Source of the DNA: Shewanella sp. MR-4
GTDB lineage: Bacteria > Pseudomonadota > Gammaproteobacteria > Enterobacterales > Shewanellaceae
Reading direction: 5' to 3'
Length of the DNA stretch: 64,000 bases
Assembly (NCBI RefSeq): GCF_000014685.1
Contig: NC_008321.1
Span: 2,601,001 to 2,665,000 of the forward strand
How positions within the stretch are numbered: position 1 is the stretch's first letter; each line of letters starts with the position of its first letter. Both the position numbers and the translations under genes were made by a program. The notes beneath the pieces were generated by a model. That model was not told where the DNA came from and made no database searches. It saw nothing but the letters and a program-made list of their open reading frames with translations. Below are positions 44,143 through 53,285 of the stretch, piece after piece.

Positions 44143-45048
44143 CTATTGTTTTTGTGCTTTTTCCGCCGCCAGCACAGTCGCCATAGATGGCACTATGGTT
44201 GTCGGATCGAGGCGCATTTGAAACCAGTTCACACGCCAATCTAAATGCGGGCCATTCGCTCGGCCTGTCGCGCCGACTTCTGCCACGGCTTGGCCTTGCT
44301 TAACGGTTTCGCCTGCATTGACATAGAGTTTGCTTAAGTGCAAAAAGCTTGAACTCACGCCATAGCCATGGTCGATGATCATAGTGCCGCCCGAATAAAA
44401 CATATCGGGAACCGACAGGCTGATCACGCCATCGGCAGGCGCGACGACCACAGTACCGGTTTTCGCAGCGACATCCACACCAAAATGGGGGTTGCCAGGC
44501 ACATCGTTATAAATACGCTGACTACCATAGACGCCGGAGATCCTGCCGGTTAATGGCCAAATAAACGACTGTAAAAATGCCGTTTGCTCGCTAAAAGTGC
44601 CACGGGCCGCTTTCACCTGCGCCGTATCTTTAGCCGCTCGCTCCTGCGCCACGGGATCGGGCTTCATGATCTTATTGCTGATGCCCTTAACGCTTTGAAT
44701 ATTGTATTCGCGCTTAGTAACACTGAGCGGTTTGACTTCGGTTAAGCCATCGGGATAGACCAAGCGTAGTTCTTGACTCAGCTGCGCATCCCGATCAAAG
44801 CCAAAGGCAAAATGGCCATCTGGCGTTACTTTTAATGCCTCACCGTTAAGACTTATCTGCGTGCCCGCCGGCGCTTTACCACGAATTAACGCGCCCTGCT
44901 CAAATTGCCCTTCAAAACTCACCTGCGCCTGAGTCGATAAGCTAAATAGGGTTAAGAGCGACAAGACTACCGCCTTACAACTGAGTGATGGTGTGTTCGG
45001 TAAAGTTTTTAACAACTTAGGTAGGGCATTGGGTACGGCGTTTAGCAT
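44143..45048 (-). CDS. M23-family peptidoglycan endopeptidase
   Basis: 301 residues. Signal peptide (about 26-42), a beta-rich middle, and a C-terminal LytM domain. The zinc motif HFGVDVAA is intact, but the normal HxH is H-L-D (GPHLDWRVNW), with Asp replacing the second His. Others in this family with the same HLDWR pattern exist in my memory and may be active. A start downstream of 45048 is possible. A hairpin lies just upstream (45070-45100). Confidence 0.85.
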   Translation of the reverse strand: MLNAVPNALPKLLKTLPNTPSLSCKAVVLSLLTLFSLSTQAQVSFEGQFEQGALIRGKAPAGTQISLNGEALKVTPDGHFAFGFDRDAQLSQELRLVYPDGLTEVKPLSVTKREYNIQSVKGISNKIMKPDPVAQERAAKDTAQVKAARGTFSEQTAFLQSFIWPLTGRISGVYGSQRIYNDVPGNPHFGVDVAAKTGTVVVAPADGVISLSVPDMFYSGGTMIIDHGYGVSSSFLHLSKLYVNAGETVKQGQAVAEVGATGRANGPHLDWRVNWFQMRLDPTTIVPSMATVLAAEKAQKQ

Positions 45049-45061
45049 CTTCTCAAAAATC

Positions 45062-45100
45062 CTTATTCAAACAATAACGCCCTAAAGATTAGGGCGTTAT
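45062..45100 (-). terminator. Hairpin between pterin-synthase and M23 genes
   Basis: ATAACGCCCT and AGGGCGTTAT form a 10-bp stem on either strand. In the minus direction only a weak TTGTTT follows, so it may attenuate rather than end the 6-carboxytetrahydropterin-like transcript. Confidence 0.55.
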
Positions 45101-45115
45101 AAAAAATCGACTGGC

Positions 45116-45991
45116 TTAATTGCCTTTGCTCACTATGGCGCCTTTACCCACGCCTTCGTAGGCAATCACAGTAAATTGGCTCGATGGCACTTTTGCTACT
45201 AAGGTAGTCGCCATATAGTCGGCCAGCAATTCAACCGTGGTATCGTGCGGGATCAAATCACAACATTCCTTGGGCATGGCCAGTTGGAAATCCCCCTGCG
45301 GCGCTTGATAGTGGAAACCATAATGGCTGTCATCACTGATCCGCGTTTGTGGCGATAGATTAAGGGTCTTCACTGACACTAAATCCTCCTCGCTACCGAG
45401 ATAGATATCGTGCCAACGCTTGGCCCAATATTCATCCCATTTCGGTGCTGGAATGCCGTTTTCAAACACTTGCACCGGGCTACGATGACCATGGGCAATC
45501 CGCTGGCAATTGCCATCGTGTTTACGTAAACCATGGCTGTAATGATAGTAAGGCGAGTTGAGGAACTCATGCCTTAAAGTGAGGCTAATACCTTCAACAT
45601 TATCGGGCAGAGTTTCCCGCAGTGCTTTTTGTAAAAAGGCGTTAACACTTGGAATATCAATCTGTTCCGATGGAACGAGTGCAAAGGCTTGGGAAGGACA
45701 AGCTAAGTGGATCTCACCGAGCGTGCTATCGAAATCCATCCACACTCTATCGCCTTGCTGCTGCCAACGCACGCCACTGTAGGCAGTCGGCACCAATAAA
45801 CGATGATCGGCCACCGCATCAATTGTCTGCTTGATGGTTCGCTTCACTTTAGCGAAATCGAGCACCATATTTTGCTCGTCTAGGCCGCCTTCTAATACCA
45901 CATCGACAATCCAGCTTTCCCCCACCATGCCACGCTTGGGGCAAAGGTAGGAAAAATCGATCACGGTTAAATCTTTTACAAACAGTTGCAT
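45116..45991 (-). CDS. Tandem 6-pyruvoyl/6-carboxytetrahydropterin synthase-fold protein
   Basis: 291 residues, twice the length of QueD. The first half retains the MVLDFAKVKR and DHRLLVP parts but lacks the HGH zinc motif; the second half has YHYSHGLRKHDGNC and RIAHGHRS, which look like the catalytic Cys and zinc histidines. The two halves together would supply one active site, so this may be a fused dimer. The substrate is inferred to be a dihydroneopterin or similar. ATG 45991 has CGAGGAGAG upstream. Confidence 0.75.
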   Translation of the reverse strand: MQLFVKDLTVIDFSYLCPKRGMVGESWIVDVVLEGGLDEQNMVLDFAKVKRTIKQTIDAVADHRLLVPTAYSGVRWQQQGDRVWMDFDSTLGEIHLACPSQAFALVPSEQIDIPSVNAFLQKALRETLPDNVEGISLTLRHEFLNSPYYHYSHGLRKHDGNCQRIAHGHRSPVQVFENGIPAPKWDEYWAKRWHDIYLGSEEDLVSVKTLNLSPQTRISDDSHYGFHYQAPQGDFQLAMPKECCDLIPHDTTVELLADYMATTLVAKVPSSQFTVIAYEGVGKGAIVSKGN

Positions 45992-46573
45992 TGACTCTCC
46001 TCGGCAGAAAAACAGTCCGCCTTAATAGGGATTGCGCCACTTAGCGATGGCCGAGCACGCTCACTTGGCAATAACCAAGCTTACCCAAACAGTAAATAAG
46101 GATTCTAATCAATTCTGCCTCGCCCCGCGACAAATGAATCCGCTGTTAGGCGCTTTTTATCTGGATGACACAACAAATGCACAAGCATCGCGTATGAGTT
46201 AACCAATTCGCTGGCTCATTCAATGACTGAGTGAGCAAAAAGCAAAATGCACTTATGTCACTCGCCCCGCCCAACAACGCGGAAAAATCTCGATAAAGGC
46301 GTCAAGGATGTCACCGCTGAGCTAATAGCGATGAATAGGCAAGCGTAAATACAGACTGCTTAATAGGCACTCGCGATTAGCAGATAAATTGCTAAACGAA
46401 ACACCACTCACCCTATCGAGATAATCAAATAAAAACAGCGAATTAGCTCACAAAAACCTAATCCATAACTGCGATAGACCCAATCGAAACAAGGCGTTAT
46501 CCCTAAGGCGATTAAGCCGTTAGTATCGCCCTATAAACCATACATAAAACAAGGTTAATAAGGGAGAGACCAG
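45992..46573. other. 582-bp intergenic region upstream of the cytochrome c peroxidase gene
   Basis: No gene is seen. There is a near-palindrome at 46215-46235 (CTCATTCAATGACTGAGTGAG; two mismatched pairs) and a CTTGG/CCAAG stem at about 46056-46071. No FNR (TTGATNNNNATCAA) or Crp box with a good match was found, although such peroxidases are often oxygen-regulated. Confidence 0.4.
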
Positions 46574-47575
46574 ATGATCAAACTCACCGCTATCGCGATC
46601 AGTATTATGGCCATGTTAGGCGGACACTACGCCGTTGCTGCCGAACCGATTGAAGTGATTACGCCAGCTAAAATCACTGAGCCAGAAAAAGTCGAACTGG
46701 GTAAGATGCTGTTTTTCGAACCCAGACTGTCGAAATCAGGCTTTATCTCCTGTAATTCTTGCCACAATCTTTCTACTGGCGGCGTGGATGCCCTGCCCAC
46801 ATCGATTGGCCACCATTGGCAAGAGGGTCCAATTAACTCCCCAACCGTGCTGAACACCGACTTTATGCTGGCGCAATTCTGGGATGGCCGCGCCAGCGAC
46901 TTAAAAGAGCAAGCCGCAGGCCCGATTGCCAATCCAAAGGAAATGGGCTTTACCCATGAACTTGCCACCGAAACCATTGCCTCAATGCCCGCATACCGCG
47001 CTCGCTTCGCTAAGGTTTATGGCGATGAAAAAGTCGATATCGATCGTTTAACCGATGCCATTGCCGCCTTCGAAAAAACCTTAGTCACGCCGAATAGCCC
47101 ATTCGATCAATATTTATTAGGTAAACAGGATGCGATTAGTAGCGAAGCCAAAGCCGGTTACCAACTGTTTAAGGACAAAGGCTGCGTCAGCTGCCACAAT
47201 GGCCCCGCGGTCGGTGGCACTATGTTTATGAAGATGGGCCTCATCAAACCATTCCACACCAATAATCCTGCCGAAGGGCGTAAAGGCGTGACGGGCAAAG
47301 AAGCCGATAAATATGTGTTTAAAGTACCAACACTGCGTAATATCGAGCTGACCTATCCCTACTTCCACGATGGCAGTGTTTGGACGCTCGAAGAAGCGGT
47401 AAATACCATGGCGGATATTCAGTTAGGCCAAAAGCTCACCGACAAAGAAACTAAGGAAATGGTGGCCTTCTTAAATTCGCTCACAGGTGAACAGCCGCAG
47501 ATCACGCTGCCAATTCTGCCGCCATCGAATAAAGCAACGCCACGCCCGGTACCATTTGCAGCAGCTTCCAAGTAA
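46574..47575 (+). CDS. ccpA: Dihaem cytochrome c peroxidase
   Basis: CcpA reduces hydrogen peroxide in the periplasm with electrons from small cytochromes c. The 333-residue protein has a signal peptide (to about residue 22), an N-terminal haem motif CNSCHNLS, and a C-terminal CVSCHNGPAVGG. Domain order and length match bacterial dihaem peroxidases. ATG 46574 follows AAGGGAGAG. Confidence 0.95.
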   Translation: MIKLTAIAISIMAMLGGHYAVAAEPIEVITPAKITEPEKVELGKMLFFEPRLSKSGFISCNSCHNLSTGGVDALPTSIGHHWQEGPINSPTVLNTDFMLAQFWDGRASDLKEQAAGPIANPKEMGFTHELATETIASMPAYRARFAKVYGDEKVDIDRLTDAIAAFEKTLVTPNSPFDQYLLGKQDAISSEAKAGYQLFKDKGCVSCHNGPAVGGTMFMKMGLIKPFHTNNPAEGRKGVTGKEADKYVFKVPTLRNIELTYPYFHDGSVWTLEEAVNTMADIQLGQKLTDKETKEMVAFLNSLTGEQPQITLPILPPSNKATPRPVPFAAASK

Positions 47576-47621
47576 GCCGAGTTAAGCGGCGCTTCAGATA
47601 AGTCGCTTTCGCACAAAAGTT

Positions 47622-47652
47622 AAAGGCCGAGGATTAATCCTCGGCCTTTGTG
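47622..47652. terminator. Terminator between ccpA and yejK
   Basis: AAAGGCCGAGGA-TTAA-TCCTCGGCCTTT, a 12-bp perfect stem, between convergent genes. Confidence 0.85.
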
Positions 47653-47713
47653 TTTAATGCTTGATGCTTAAAAAGCTGACGCTTAAAGCTTAAGTGATAT
47701 TATCCAAGGCGGA

Positions 47714-48742
47714 TTATTCGCCCTTAAGACGTCTATCTAACTGATCTTTTAAGTTAGCGGGCACGCCTTTAATCAAAAGCGTGTCGGAAATCGGATCGTA
47801 AATCACCCGCTGCCCTAAATGGCCGCCATCGAAGCTAATAGTGACGCCGCCACCGGTACCCGAAAACTTCTTCAATTGTCTTAAGGTCGATTTATCGGCG
47901 GGGAATTCTTCATCCAGCTCATAGCTACCGCCACGGGCAAAGTCATAGAAAGACTCCATACCTTGATCGGCGAGTTCATCGGCTAAATCTTTGATCTCAA
48001 TGTCAGCGCCTTCATCGAAACGCTCGGAGCAATACTCAAACACTTTGTTACGGCATTGCTGACGTTCTTCTTTGGTCAGATCGCTGCTGGCAACAAAATC
48101 TTCCACCGCATTCATTAGGGTCTTATTTTGCGCCTTAGTATTTACGCCTTCGACACAGCCCATAAAGTCGAGGAAGAAGTCCGCCACCTTACGGCCTGCA
48201 CGTCCACGGATAAAGGAGATGTACTTGCGGGAATCCTTATCGGCCTGCCATTCAGTAAGATCGATACGTGCCGCTAATTGAATATTACTTAAATCTAAGT
48301 GGTTGTTTTGCGACAGTTCCATATCATCGAGTACCGTCATCGATGACTTGGCACTCAGCAGCGCCACAAACAAAAAGTCACTCGCCATGCTGGTATAGCA
48401 GGACATCAACAGGAATCCGCCTTGGCTAAAATCATATTTTGCCAACTCTTCCTGCAACAACTTACTGGCTTGGCCGGTAAATTCGACGAAGCCTAAATCC
48501 CCTGCACGGTATTCCTGCAGCGCATTCGAAAAGGCCGGATTAGCCTCACCGTCATCACCATGGATACCAAAATAGCCAAATCCTTTGCCGGATTTGCTGG
48601 TATAAGTCTGATGCAATTCTTCCAGCATCATCTCGACAGCCTGACTGTTCAGCAGAGGTTGAGGACGTAAACGGCAGCGTAATTGCCCCTGACTGTCCTG
48701 GGAAATCTCGTGAATAATTGCTTGTTCGATGTTAATACTCAT
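47714..48742 (-). CDS. yejK: Nucleoid-associated protein YejK/NdpA
   Basis: 342 residues, a DNA-binding protein of the 37-kDa nucleoid-associated family. It starts MSINIEQAIIHEISQDSQGQ and carries the RGRAGRKVADFFLDFMGCVE block typical of NdpA. It is divergent from yejL-yejM, the conserved synteny. ATG 48742 gives the family N-terminus. Confidence 0.92.
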   Translation of the reverse strand: MSINIEQAIIHEISQDSQGQLRCRLRPQPLLNSQAVEMMLEELHQTYTSKSGKGFGYFGIHGDDGEANPAFSNALQEYRAGDLGFVEFTGQASKLLQEELAKYDFSQGGFLLMSCYTSMASDFLFVALLSAKSSMTVLDDMELSQNNHLDLSNIQLAARIDLTEWQADKDSRKYISFIRGRAGRKVADFFLDFMGCVEGVNTKAQNKTLMNAVEDFVASSDLTKEERQQCRNKVFEYCSERFDEGADIEIKDLADELADQGMESFYDFARGGSYELDEEFPADKSTLRQLKKFSGTGGGVTISFDGGHLGQRVIYDPISDTLLIKGVPANLKDQLDRRLKGE

Positions 48743-48819
48743 AAGCCCTGATAGTGATGCTGGAATAAATCCGCTATTATATGCCGCTAATCCATTCCAA
48801 AGTGAAACATTTTTTGATT

Positions 48820-49038
48820 ATGGCAATCCAATCGAAATACTCAAACGCACAAGTTGAATCATTAATCGCCGAGATTTTAGCGGTACTCGAAAAGCACAAA
48901 GCCCCTACTGACTTAAGCCTGATGGCACTGGGCAACTGTGTCACTCACCTGCTCGAGCGCAAAGTGCCAAGTGAATCTCGCCAAGCAGTCGCTGAACAAT
49001 TTGCGAAAGCACTCGCACAATCGGTGAAATCCAATTAA
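48820..49038 (+). CDS. yejL: YejL family protein (DUF1414)
   Basis: 72 residues, MAIQSKYSNAQVESLIAEIL at the start, then KAPTDLSLMALGNCVTHLL. It is a small cytosolic protein of unknown role found between yejK and yejM. ATG 48820 matches the family; the frame starts earlier at 48781. It lies 66 bases before yejM. Confidence 0.9.
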   Translation: MAIQSKYSNAQVESLIAEILAVLEKHKAPTDLSLMALGNCVTHLLERKVPSESRQAVAEQFAKALAQSVKSN

Positions 49039-49104
49039 GTTAGTCGAGTAACAATCGTTAAAACAACATAAGATACAACGTCTTTTAGGAATAAGCGGAT
49101 CACT

Positions 49105-50895
49105 ATGGTCGAGCGAAAAAAGCAAATGAGCCGCGATCGCGTGTCACGACTCATCAACTGGGGACATTGGTTCGCCTTCTTTAATGGCCTGTTGGCCATG
49201 ATTGTCGGCACACGCTATCTGAGCAGTGTGGGTTATCCCGAAACCTGGTTTGGCTGGGGCTACCTCGCCGTCAGCACCATTGGCCAGTTCAGTTTTCTTG
49301 CTTTTATCGCTTACTTGATCTGCCTATTCCCGCTGACCTTAATCTTGCCTTACTCCAAGATTTTAAGGGGCTTAGCGGCAGTGACCGCCACCTTAAGCCT
49401 GTGTATCTTATTGTATGACACCATAGTGTATGCCGATTATGGCATGCACTTGAGCCCCTTCGCCTTTGACTTAGCCTGGGCCGATTTAAATGCCCTGCTC
49501 CACGGCACCTCTTATATTGTCACGCCCATTGCCATTTTGGTGATTGAGCTAACGGCGGCTAACTTCCTGTGGAAACGGATTGAGAAAATCCAAAAGCTGA
49601 ATCTTGGCAATAAAGTGATTACCTTTATTGGGGTGTGTTTTGTCAGCAGCCATTTGATCCACATTTGGGCCGACGCGGCCGATATCACTGAAATTACCCG
49701 TTTCGATGATACTTATCCGCTGTCATACCCCGCCACGGCTCGCTCCTTTATGGAAAGCCATGGGATTGATGGTTCTTCGCAATCGGATGATGAAGCCAAT
49801 CATGCGACCAGCACGCTCAGTTATCCCGCACAGCCACTACAATGCCAAGCCGACAGCAAACCCAATGTGTTAATGCTGACCATCGATAGCTTACGTGCCG
49901 ACATGGTGGACGCTAAGACCATGCCGTTTTTGCATCAATACACTGAGCAGAATCAGAGCTTTACTCAGCATTACAGTGGCGGTAATCAATTTAGAACCGG
50001 CATGTTCTCCCTGCTCTATGGCTTACAAGGCAGCTATGGCGATGCGCGCATCTTCAATAGCACTAGCCCAATCATGACCCAAAGCTTTAAACAGGCGGGT
50101 TATCAGCTTGGCTTATTTATCCCCGAAACCAATCTGAATTTACGCTCGGCGCAGGCCATGTTTAATGATTTTACCCCTGTCATCGCCAAAGAAACCAATG
50201 GCAGTGCCGATGCGGATTTACGCAGCGTAGGCCACTTTAAACAATGGCAAAGCGAGCAACAGAGCCCATGGTTTGCCCTCGTCAACCTGAAGGCGCCGGA
50301 GAATTTTGATACCCCAGTCGGCTTCCTTGGCATCGAAACCGTCAAGGCCGATGCGAATTTGAAACCGGCCCAAAAGGTGCTGTTTAACCAATATCGCCAA
50401 TCGTTGAATTTTATTGATAAGCAAATCCAAGCGATAGTGAGTGAGTTGCCGAGCGATACCTTAGTGGTGATCACCGGCGTTAATGGCAAAATTTTCACCA
50501 GCAACAGCGACGAAGCCCAGCGCAATCTGTCTCCCGAGAGTGTCAGAGTGCCTATGGTCATTCATTGGCCCAATGTCGGCGCCAGTAAGGTTAAATACCG
50601 CACGAGTCACTATGGTGTAGTGCCTACCTTGATGACCCATATCTTAGGTTGCACCAATAACACCACGGACTACAGCGCGGGCCGTAGCCTGTTGCAACCG
50701 AACCAAGAGACCTGGATTTACATCGGCGACAGTCGCATTTTTGCCATTTACCAACAGTCGGAAATCACCGTCATCGACCGCCATGGTAAATACCGCATTT
50801 ACGATGAAAACTTTGAGCACAGACTGCATAAGAAGATGAGCGCGCCTGAGCTTATCCAAGTGATGCGAGAGGGACGTCGCCTCTACAATCATTAA
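49105..50895 (+). CDS. yejM: Inner-membrane sulfatase-like protein YejM (PbgA/LapC)
   Basis: 596 residues. Five transmembrane helices in the first ~190 residues are followed by a periplasmic alkaline-phosphatase/sulfatase-fold domain beginning KPNVLMLTIDSLRADMVDAK. In enterobacteria YejM (PbgA/LapC) senses lipopolysaccharide and restrains LpxC degradation through LapB. The usual catalytic residue is a Ser in the IDSLR motif, as in the YejM group, so catalytic sulfatase activity is not expected. Start ATG 49105; an internal ATG at 49126 is possible. Confidence 0.9.
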   Translation: MVERKKQMSRDRVSRLINWGHWFAFFNGLLAMIVGTRYLSSVGYPETWFGWGYLAVSTIGQFSFLAFIAYLICLFPLTLILPYSKILRGLAAVTATLSLCILLYDTIVYADYGMHLSPFAFDLAWADLNALLHGTSYIVTPIAILVIELTAANFLWKRIEKIQKLNLGNKVITFIGVCFVSSHLIHIWADAADITEITRFDDTYPLSYPATARSFMESHGIDGSSQSDDEANHATSTLSYPAQPLQCQADSKPNVLMLTIDSLRADMVDAKTMPFLHQYTEQNQSFTQHYSGGNQFRTGMFSLLYGLQGSYGDARIFNSTSPIMTQSFKQAGYQLGLFIPETNLNLRSAQAMFNDFTPVIAKETNGSADADLRSVGHFKQWQSEQQSPWFALVNLKAPENFDTPVGFLGIETVKADANLKPAQKVLFNQYRQSLNFIDKQIQAIVSELPSDTLVVITGVNGKIFTSNSDEAQRNLSPESVRVPMVIHWPNVGASKVKYRTSHYGVVPTLMTHILGCTNNTTDYSAGRSLLQPNQETWIYIGDSRIFAIYQQSEITVIDRHGKYRIYDENFEHRLHKKMSAPELIQVMREGRRLYNH

Positions 50896-50972
50896 GTAAA
50901 GCGTCACTAAGCCAGCAAATCGTTCAGGCCGTTATCGCCCCAGTAAAAGTTTGCGTTAAAGCGAGAATAAAC

Positions 50973-51006
50973 AAAAAGCCCCACCTTAAACGTGGGGCTT
51001 TTTATT
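50973..51006. terminator. Terminator between yejM and the OYE gene
   Basis: AAAAAGCCCCAC (50973-50984) pairs with GTGGGGCTTTTT (50992-51003); strong on both strands. Confidence 0.92.
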
Positions 51007-51022
51007 TGGCGAACAACTCACT

Positions 51023-52135
51023 TCAATCTATGGATGATTCCACTTTCACGGTGGAGTAACGTTCTAACCAATGGGCGTAGGATGAAGGTAATACCCAAGA
51101 TGGACGCGAGACCTTTAAGGTTTGTGCCGCTTGATAAGGCCAGTGAGGGTTAGCCAAGAACGCTTTACCTATCATCACTAAATCCATTTGCTGATCTTGA
51201 ATCGCTTGCTCCGCATGGTGAGGATTATCCATGCCCCAAGATGTTGCCACCGGGAAACCTACTTCCCGACGCACTCGCTCGGCAATAGGCGCCAAAAAGG
51301 CTGGACGCCAAGGAATGTTCGCCGTGGGGGTTGAAAAACAAATACTGACGTTAAGCATATCGAGGCCCGCGCGCTTAAATTGCTTTACCAAGGCGATGGA
51401 CTCACTCAGGGTTTGCTCGTCTTTATCATCAAATTCAATCACACCAAAGCGCGCCGTTAACGGTAAATGCTCAGGCCAAACCGCCCTCACCGCTTCCACT
51501 GTCTCGATAAGGAAACGGCCTCGTCCTTCGGCATCGCCACCGTATTCATCGGTACGTTGGTTGGCATAGGTAGAGAAGAAGCTTTGCGCTAAATAGCCGT
51601 GAGCAAAGTGCAGCTCTAACCATTCAAACCCAGCGTCGAGCGCTCGCTTGGCCGCCGCCACAAAATCGGCTTTCACACGTTGAATATCGTCAATCGTCAT
51701 GGCTGTCGGTACTTTGCCAAGGTTTTCGCCAAATGCCACGGCCGATGGCGACAGTGTTTGCCAACCTTGATCCCCCTCAATATGGTCATCCCCTTCCCAA
51801 GGAATGTTGGCACTGGCTTTACGACCAGCGTGGGCGATTTGGATCCCCGCCACCGCGCCAGAATCTTTAATTGCCGTGGCAATTTTTGCTAAGCCCGCCG
51901 CTTGCTCATCGTTCCACAAGCCTAAACAGCGCGGAGTGATCCGCCCCTCTGGCGATACGGCGGTCGCCTCAACCACCACTAAGCCTGCGCCGCCGCGAGC
52001 AAGGCTCGTGTAGTGCACTTGGTGCCAGTCGTTACTCAGCCCGTCGTGAGCCTGATACTGGCACATAGGTGCCACGGCAATGCGGTTTTTAAGGGTAATA
52101 TTTTTTAATTTGAAAGGAGAAAATAGCTGGGTCAT
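51023..52135 (-). CDS. Old-yellow-enzyme-family NADPH:flavin oxidoreductase (YqjM/NamA-like)
   Basis: 370 residues, FMN-binding ene-reductase with TIM-barrel fold. The YqjM-type start IAVAPMCQYQAHDGLSNDWH has a Cys that tunes the flavin; HFAHGYLAQSFFS holds the active-site His; GMDNPHHAEQ and VMIGKAFLANPHWPY close the barrel. It reduces activated alkenes; the native substrate is unknown. It is divergent from a LysR regulator that probably controls it. Confidence 0.92.
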   Translation of the reverse strand: MTQLFSPFKLKNITLKNRIAVAPMCQYQAHDGLSNDWHQVHYTSLARGGAGLVVVEATAVSPEGRITPRCLGLWNDEQAAGLAKIATAIKDSGAVAGIQIAHAGRKASANIPWEGDDHIEGDQGWQTLSPSAVAFGENLGKVPTAMTIDDIQRVKADFVAAAKRALDAGFEWLELHFAHGYLAQSFFSTYANQRTDEYGGDAEGRGRFLIETVEAVRAVWPEHLPLTARFGVIEFDDKDEQTLSESIALVKQFKRAGLDMLNVSICFSTPTANIPWRPAFLAPIAERVRREVGFPVATSWGMDNPHHAEQAIQDQQMDLVMIGKAFLANPHWPYQAAQTLKVSRPSWVLPSSYAHWLERYSTVKVESSID

Positions 52136-52212
52136 CTGACAGTCCTAACCATGGGTTAACTATGATGAGGACAGACTAAAACGAACGTGCCATAATTAAA
52201 AGCACTGCCATA

Positions 52213-52227
52213 TTATAGGTTCTATAA
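52213..52227. promoter_or_regulatory. 15-bp dyad between OYE and LysR genes
   Basis: TTATAG-GTT-CTATAA, a perfect inverted repeat with T-N11-A spacing, typical for LysR operators, 10 bases before the LysR start and 78 before the OYE start. Probably the regulator's own site. Confidence 0.6.
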
Positions 52228-52236
52228 GATTTCATT

Positions 52237-53103
52237 ATGATAAATCCACAATGGCTCAATACCTTTGCAGTGTTAGTGGAAAAGGGAAACTTTACCCGAA
52301 CGGCCGAAGCCATAGGTATCACCCAAGCCGCGGTCAGCCAACATATCAGTCGCTTAGAGGAAGAATACGGCACTCTATTTTTGCGCCGTAGCCGCCAACT
52401 CGAAATCACCCCCGTTGGTGAGCATTTGTTGAGTTACGTCAAAGACATAAACTGCGCCCAGAAGCGATTACAGCAAAAACTCATCCAAGATGATGCCCAT
52501 ATTGGCGAAATTAGCCTTATCACCCCAGGCAGTATCGGCTTAACACTTTACCCATTGCTCTTACAGCTACAAACGGAGTTTTCGCAGCTAAAAATTCATC
52601 ATCGTTTTGCCCCCGATAATGAAATCCTCTCCGCTATTCTGACCAATCAACATGAGTTTGGGATGGTAACTTTTAAGCCATCGGATCCTAGTATTTGCAG
52701 TCGCCATTTTACCGAAGAACCGCTCGAGTTGGTTGTGCCCGCAGGGCATAAAATCGCTGATTGGCAAGATTTACAGCGCATCGGATTTATCTCTCACCCC
52801 GATGGCGAAGCCATGGCAACGCGTTTACTGAGTCGTAAATATCCAGGGAGTCCTGGCATCCAAGAGATCCCCTGCAAAGGTTTTATCAATCAGATCAGTT
52901 TAATCCTCGAACCCGTTGCCAAGGGGCTCGGCTTTACCGTGATCCCTCGCTATGCCCGTAAAGCCTTTGAACGACAAGATGAAATCTATGTGGTTGAGTG
53001 TGGCAGCCCAGTGGTAGACACCATTTGGCTGATCCACAGAGCCGAGTGGCCTTTATCACGTCGGGCACAAAAAGCGATCGCCTACTTAAAAAATAAAATT
53101 TAA
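52237..53103 (+). CDS. LysR-family transcriptional regulator
   Basis: 288 residues. N-terminal winged helix with FTRTAEAIGITQAAVSQHIS, and a C-terminal effector-binding domain (EISLITPGSIGLTLYPLLLQ). ATG 52237 gives the family N-terminus. It is divergent from the old-yellow-enzyme gene, so it probably regulates that gene and itself. Effector unknown. Confidence 0.88.
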   Translation: MINPQWLNTFAVLVEKGNFTRTAEAIGITQAAVSQHISRLEEEYGTLFLRRSRQLEITPVGEHLLSYVKDINCAQKRLQQKLIQDDAHIGEISLITPGSIGLTLYPLLLQLQTEFSQLKIHHRFAPDNEILSAILTNQHEFGMVTFKPSDPSICSRHFTEEPLELVVPAGHKIADWQDLQRIGFISHPDGEAMATRLLSRKYPGSPGIQEIPCKGFINQISLILEPVAKGLGFTVIPRYARKAFERQDEIYVVECGSPVVDTIWLIHRAEWPLSRRAQKAIAYLKNKI

Positions 53104-53214
53104 ATAGAGTCCGACAGCTTAGGTTGGCACAGCGAAAGGCATTCAAAACGGCATCGATTGGGCATAAAGAAAAATATTTATTATTTTAATTAATTGAATA
53201 TTGGACAGATTTAT

Positions 53215-53229
53215 AGGCTATATTAGCCT
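53215..53229. promoter_or_regulatory. Inverted repeat upstream of the PAS-GGDEF gene
   Basis: AGGCTA-TAT-TAGCCT, a perfect 6-bp-arm dyad in very AT-rich sequence, 57 bases before the gene. It may be an operator. Confidence 0.4.
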
Positions 53230-53285
53230 CTATAATTAGTACTACATGTTGTTAGTATTCCATTCGATAGTTCGGTTGCGACTCA

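Noticed and set aside
45992..46573. An FNR or Crp box upstream of ccpA
   Set aside because: No sequence with an acceptable match to TTGATNNNNATCAA or TGTGAN6TCACA was found.
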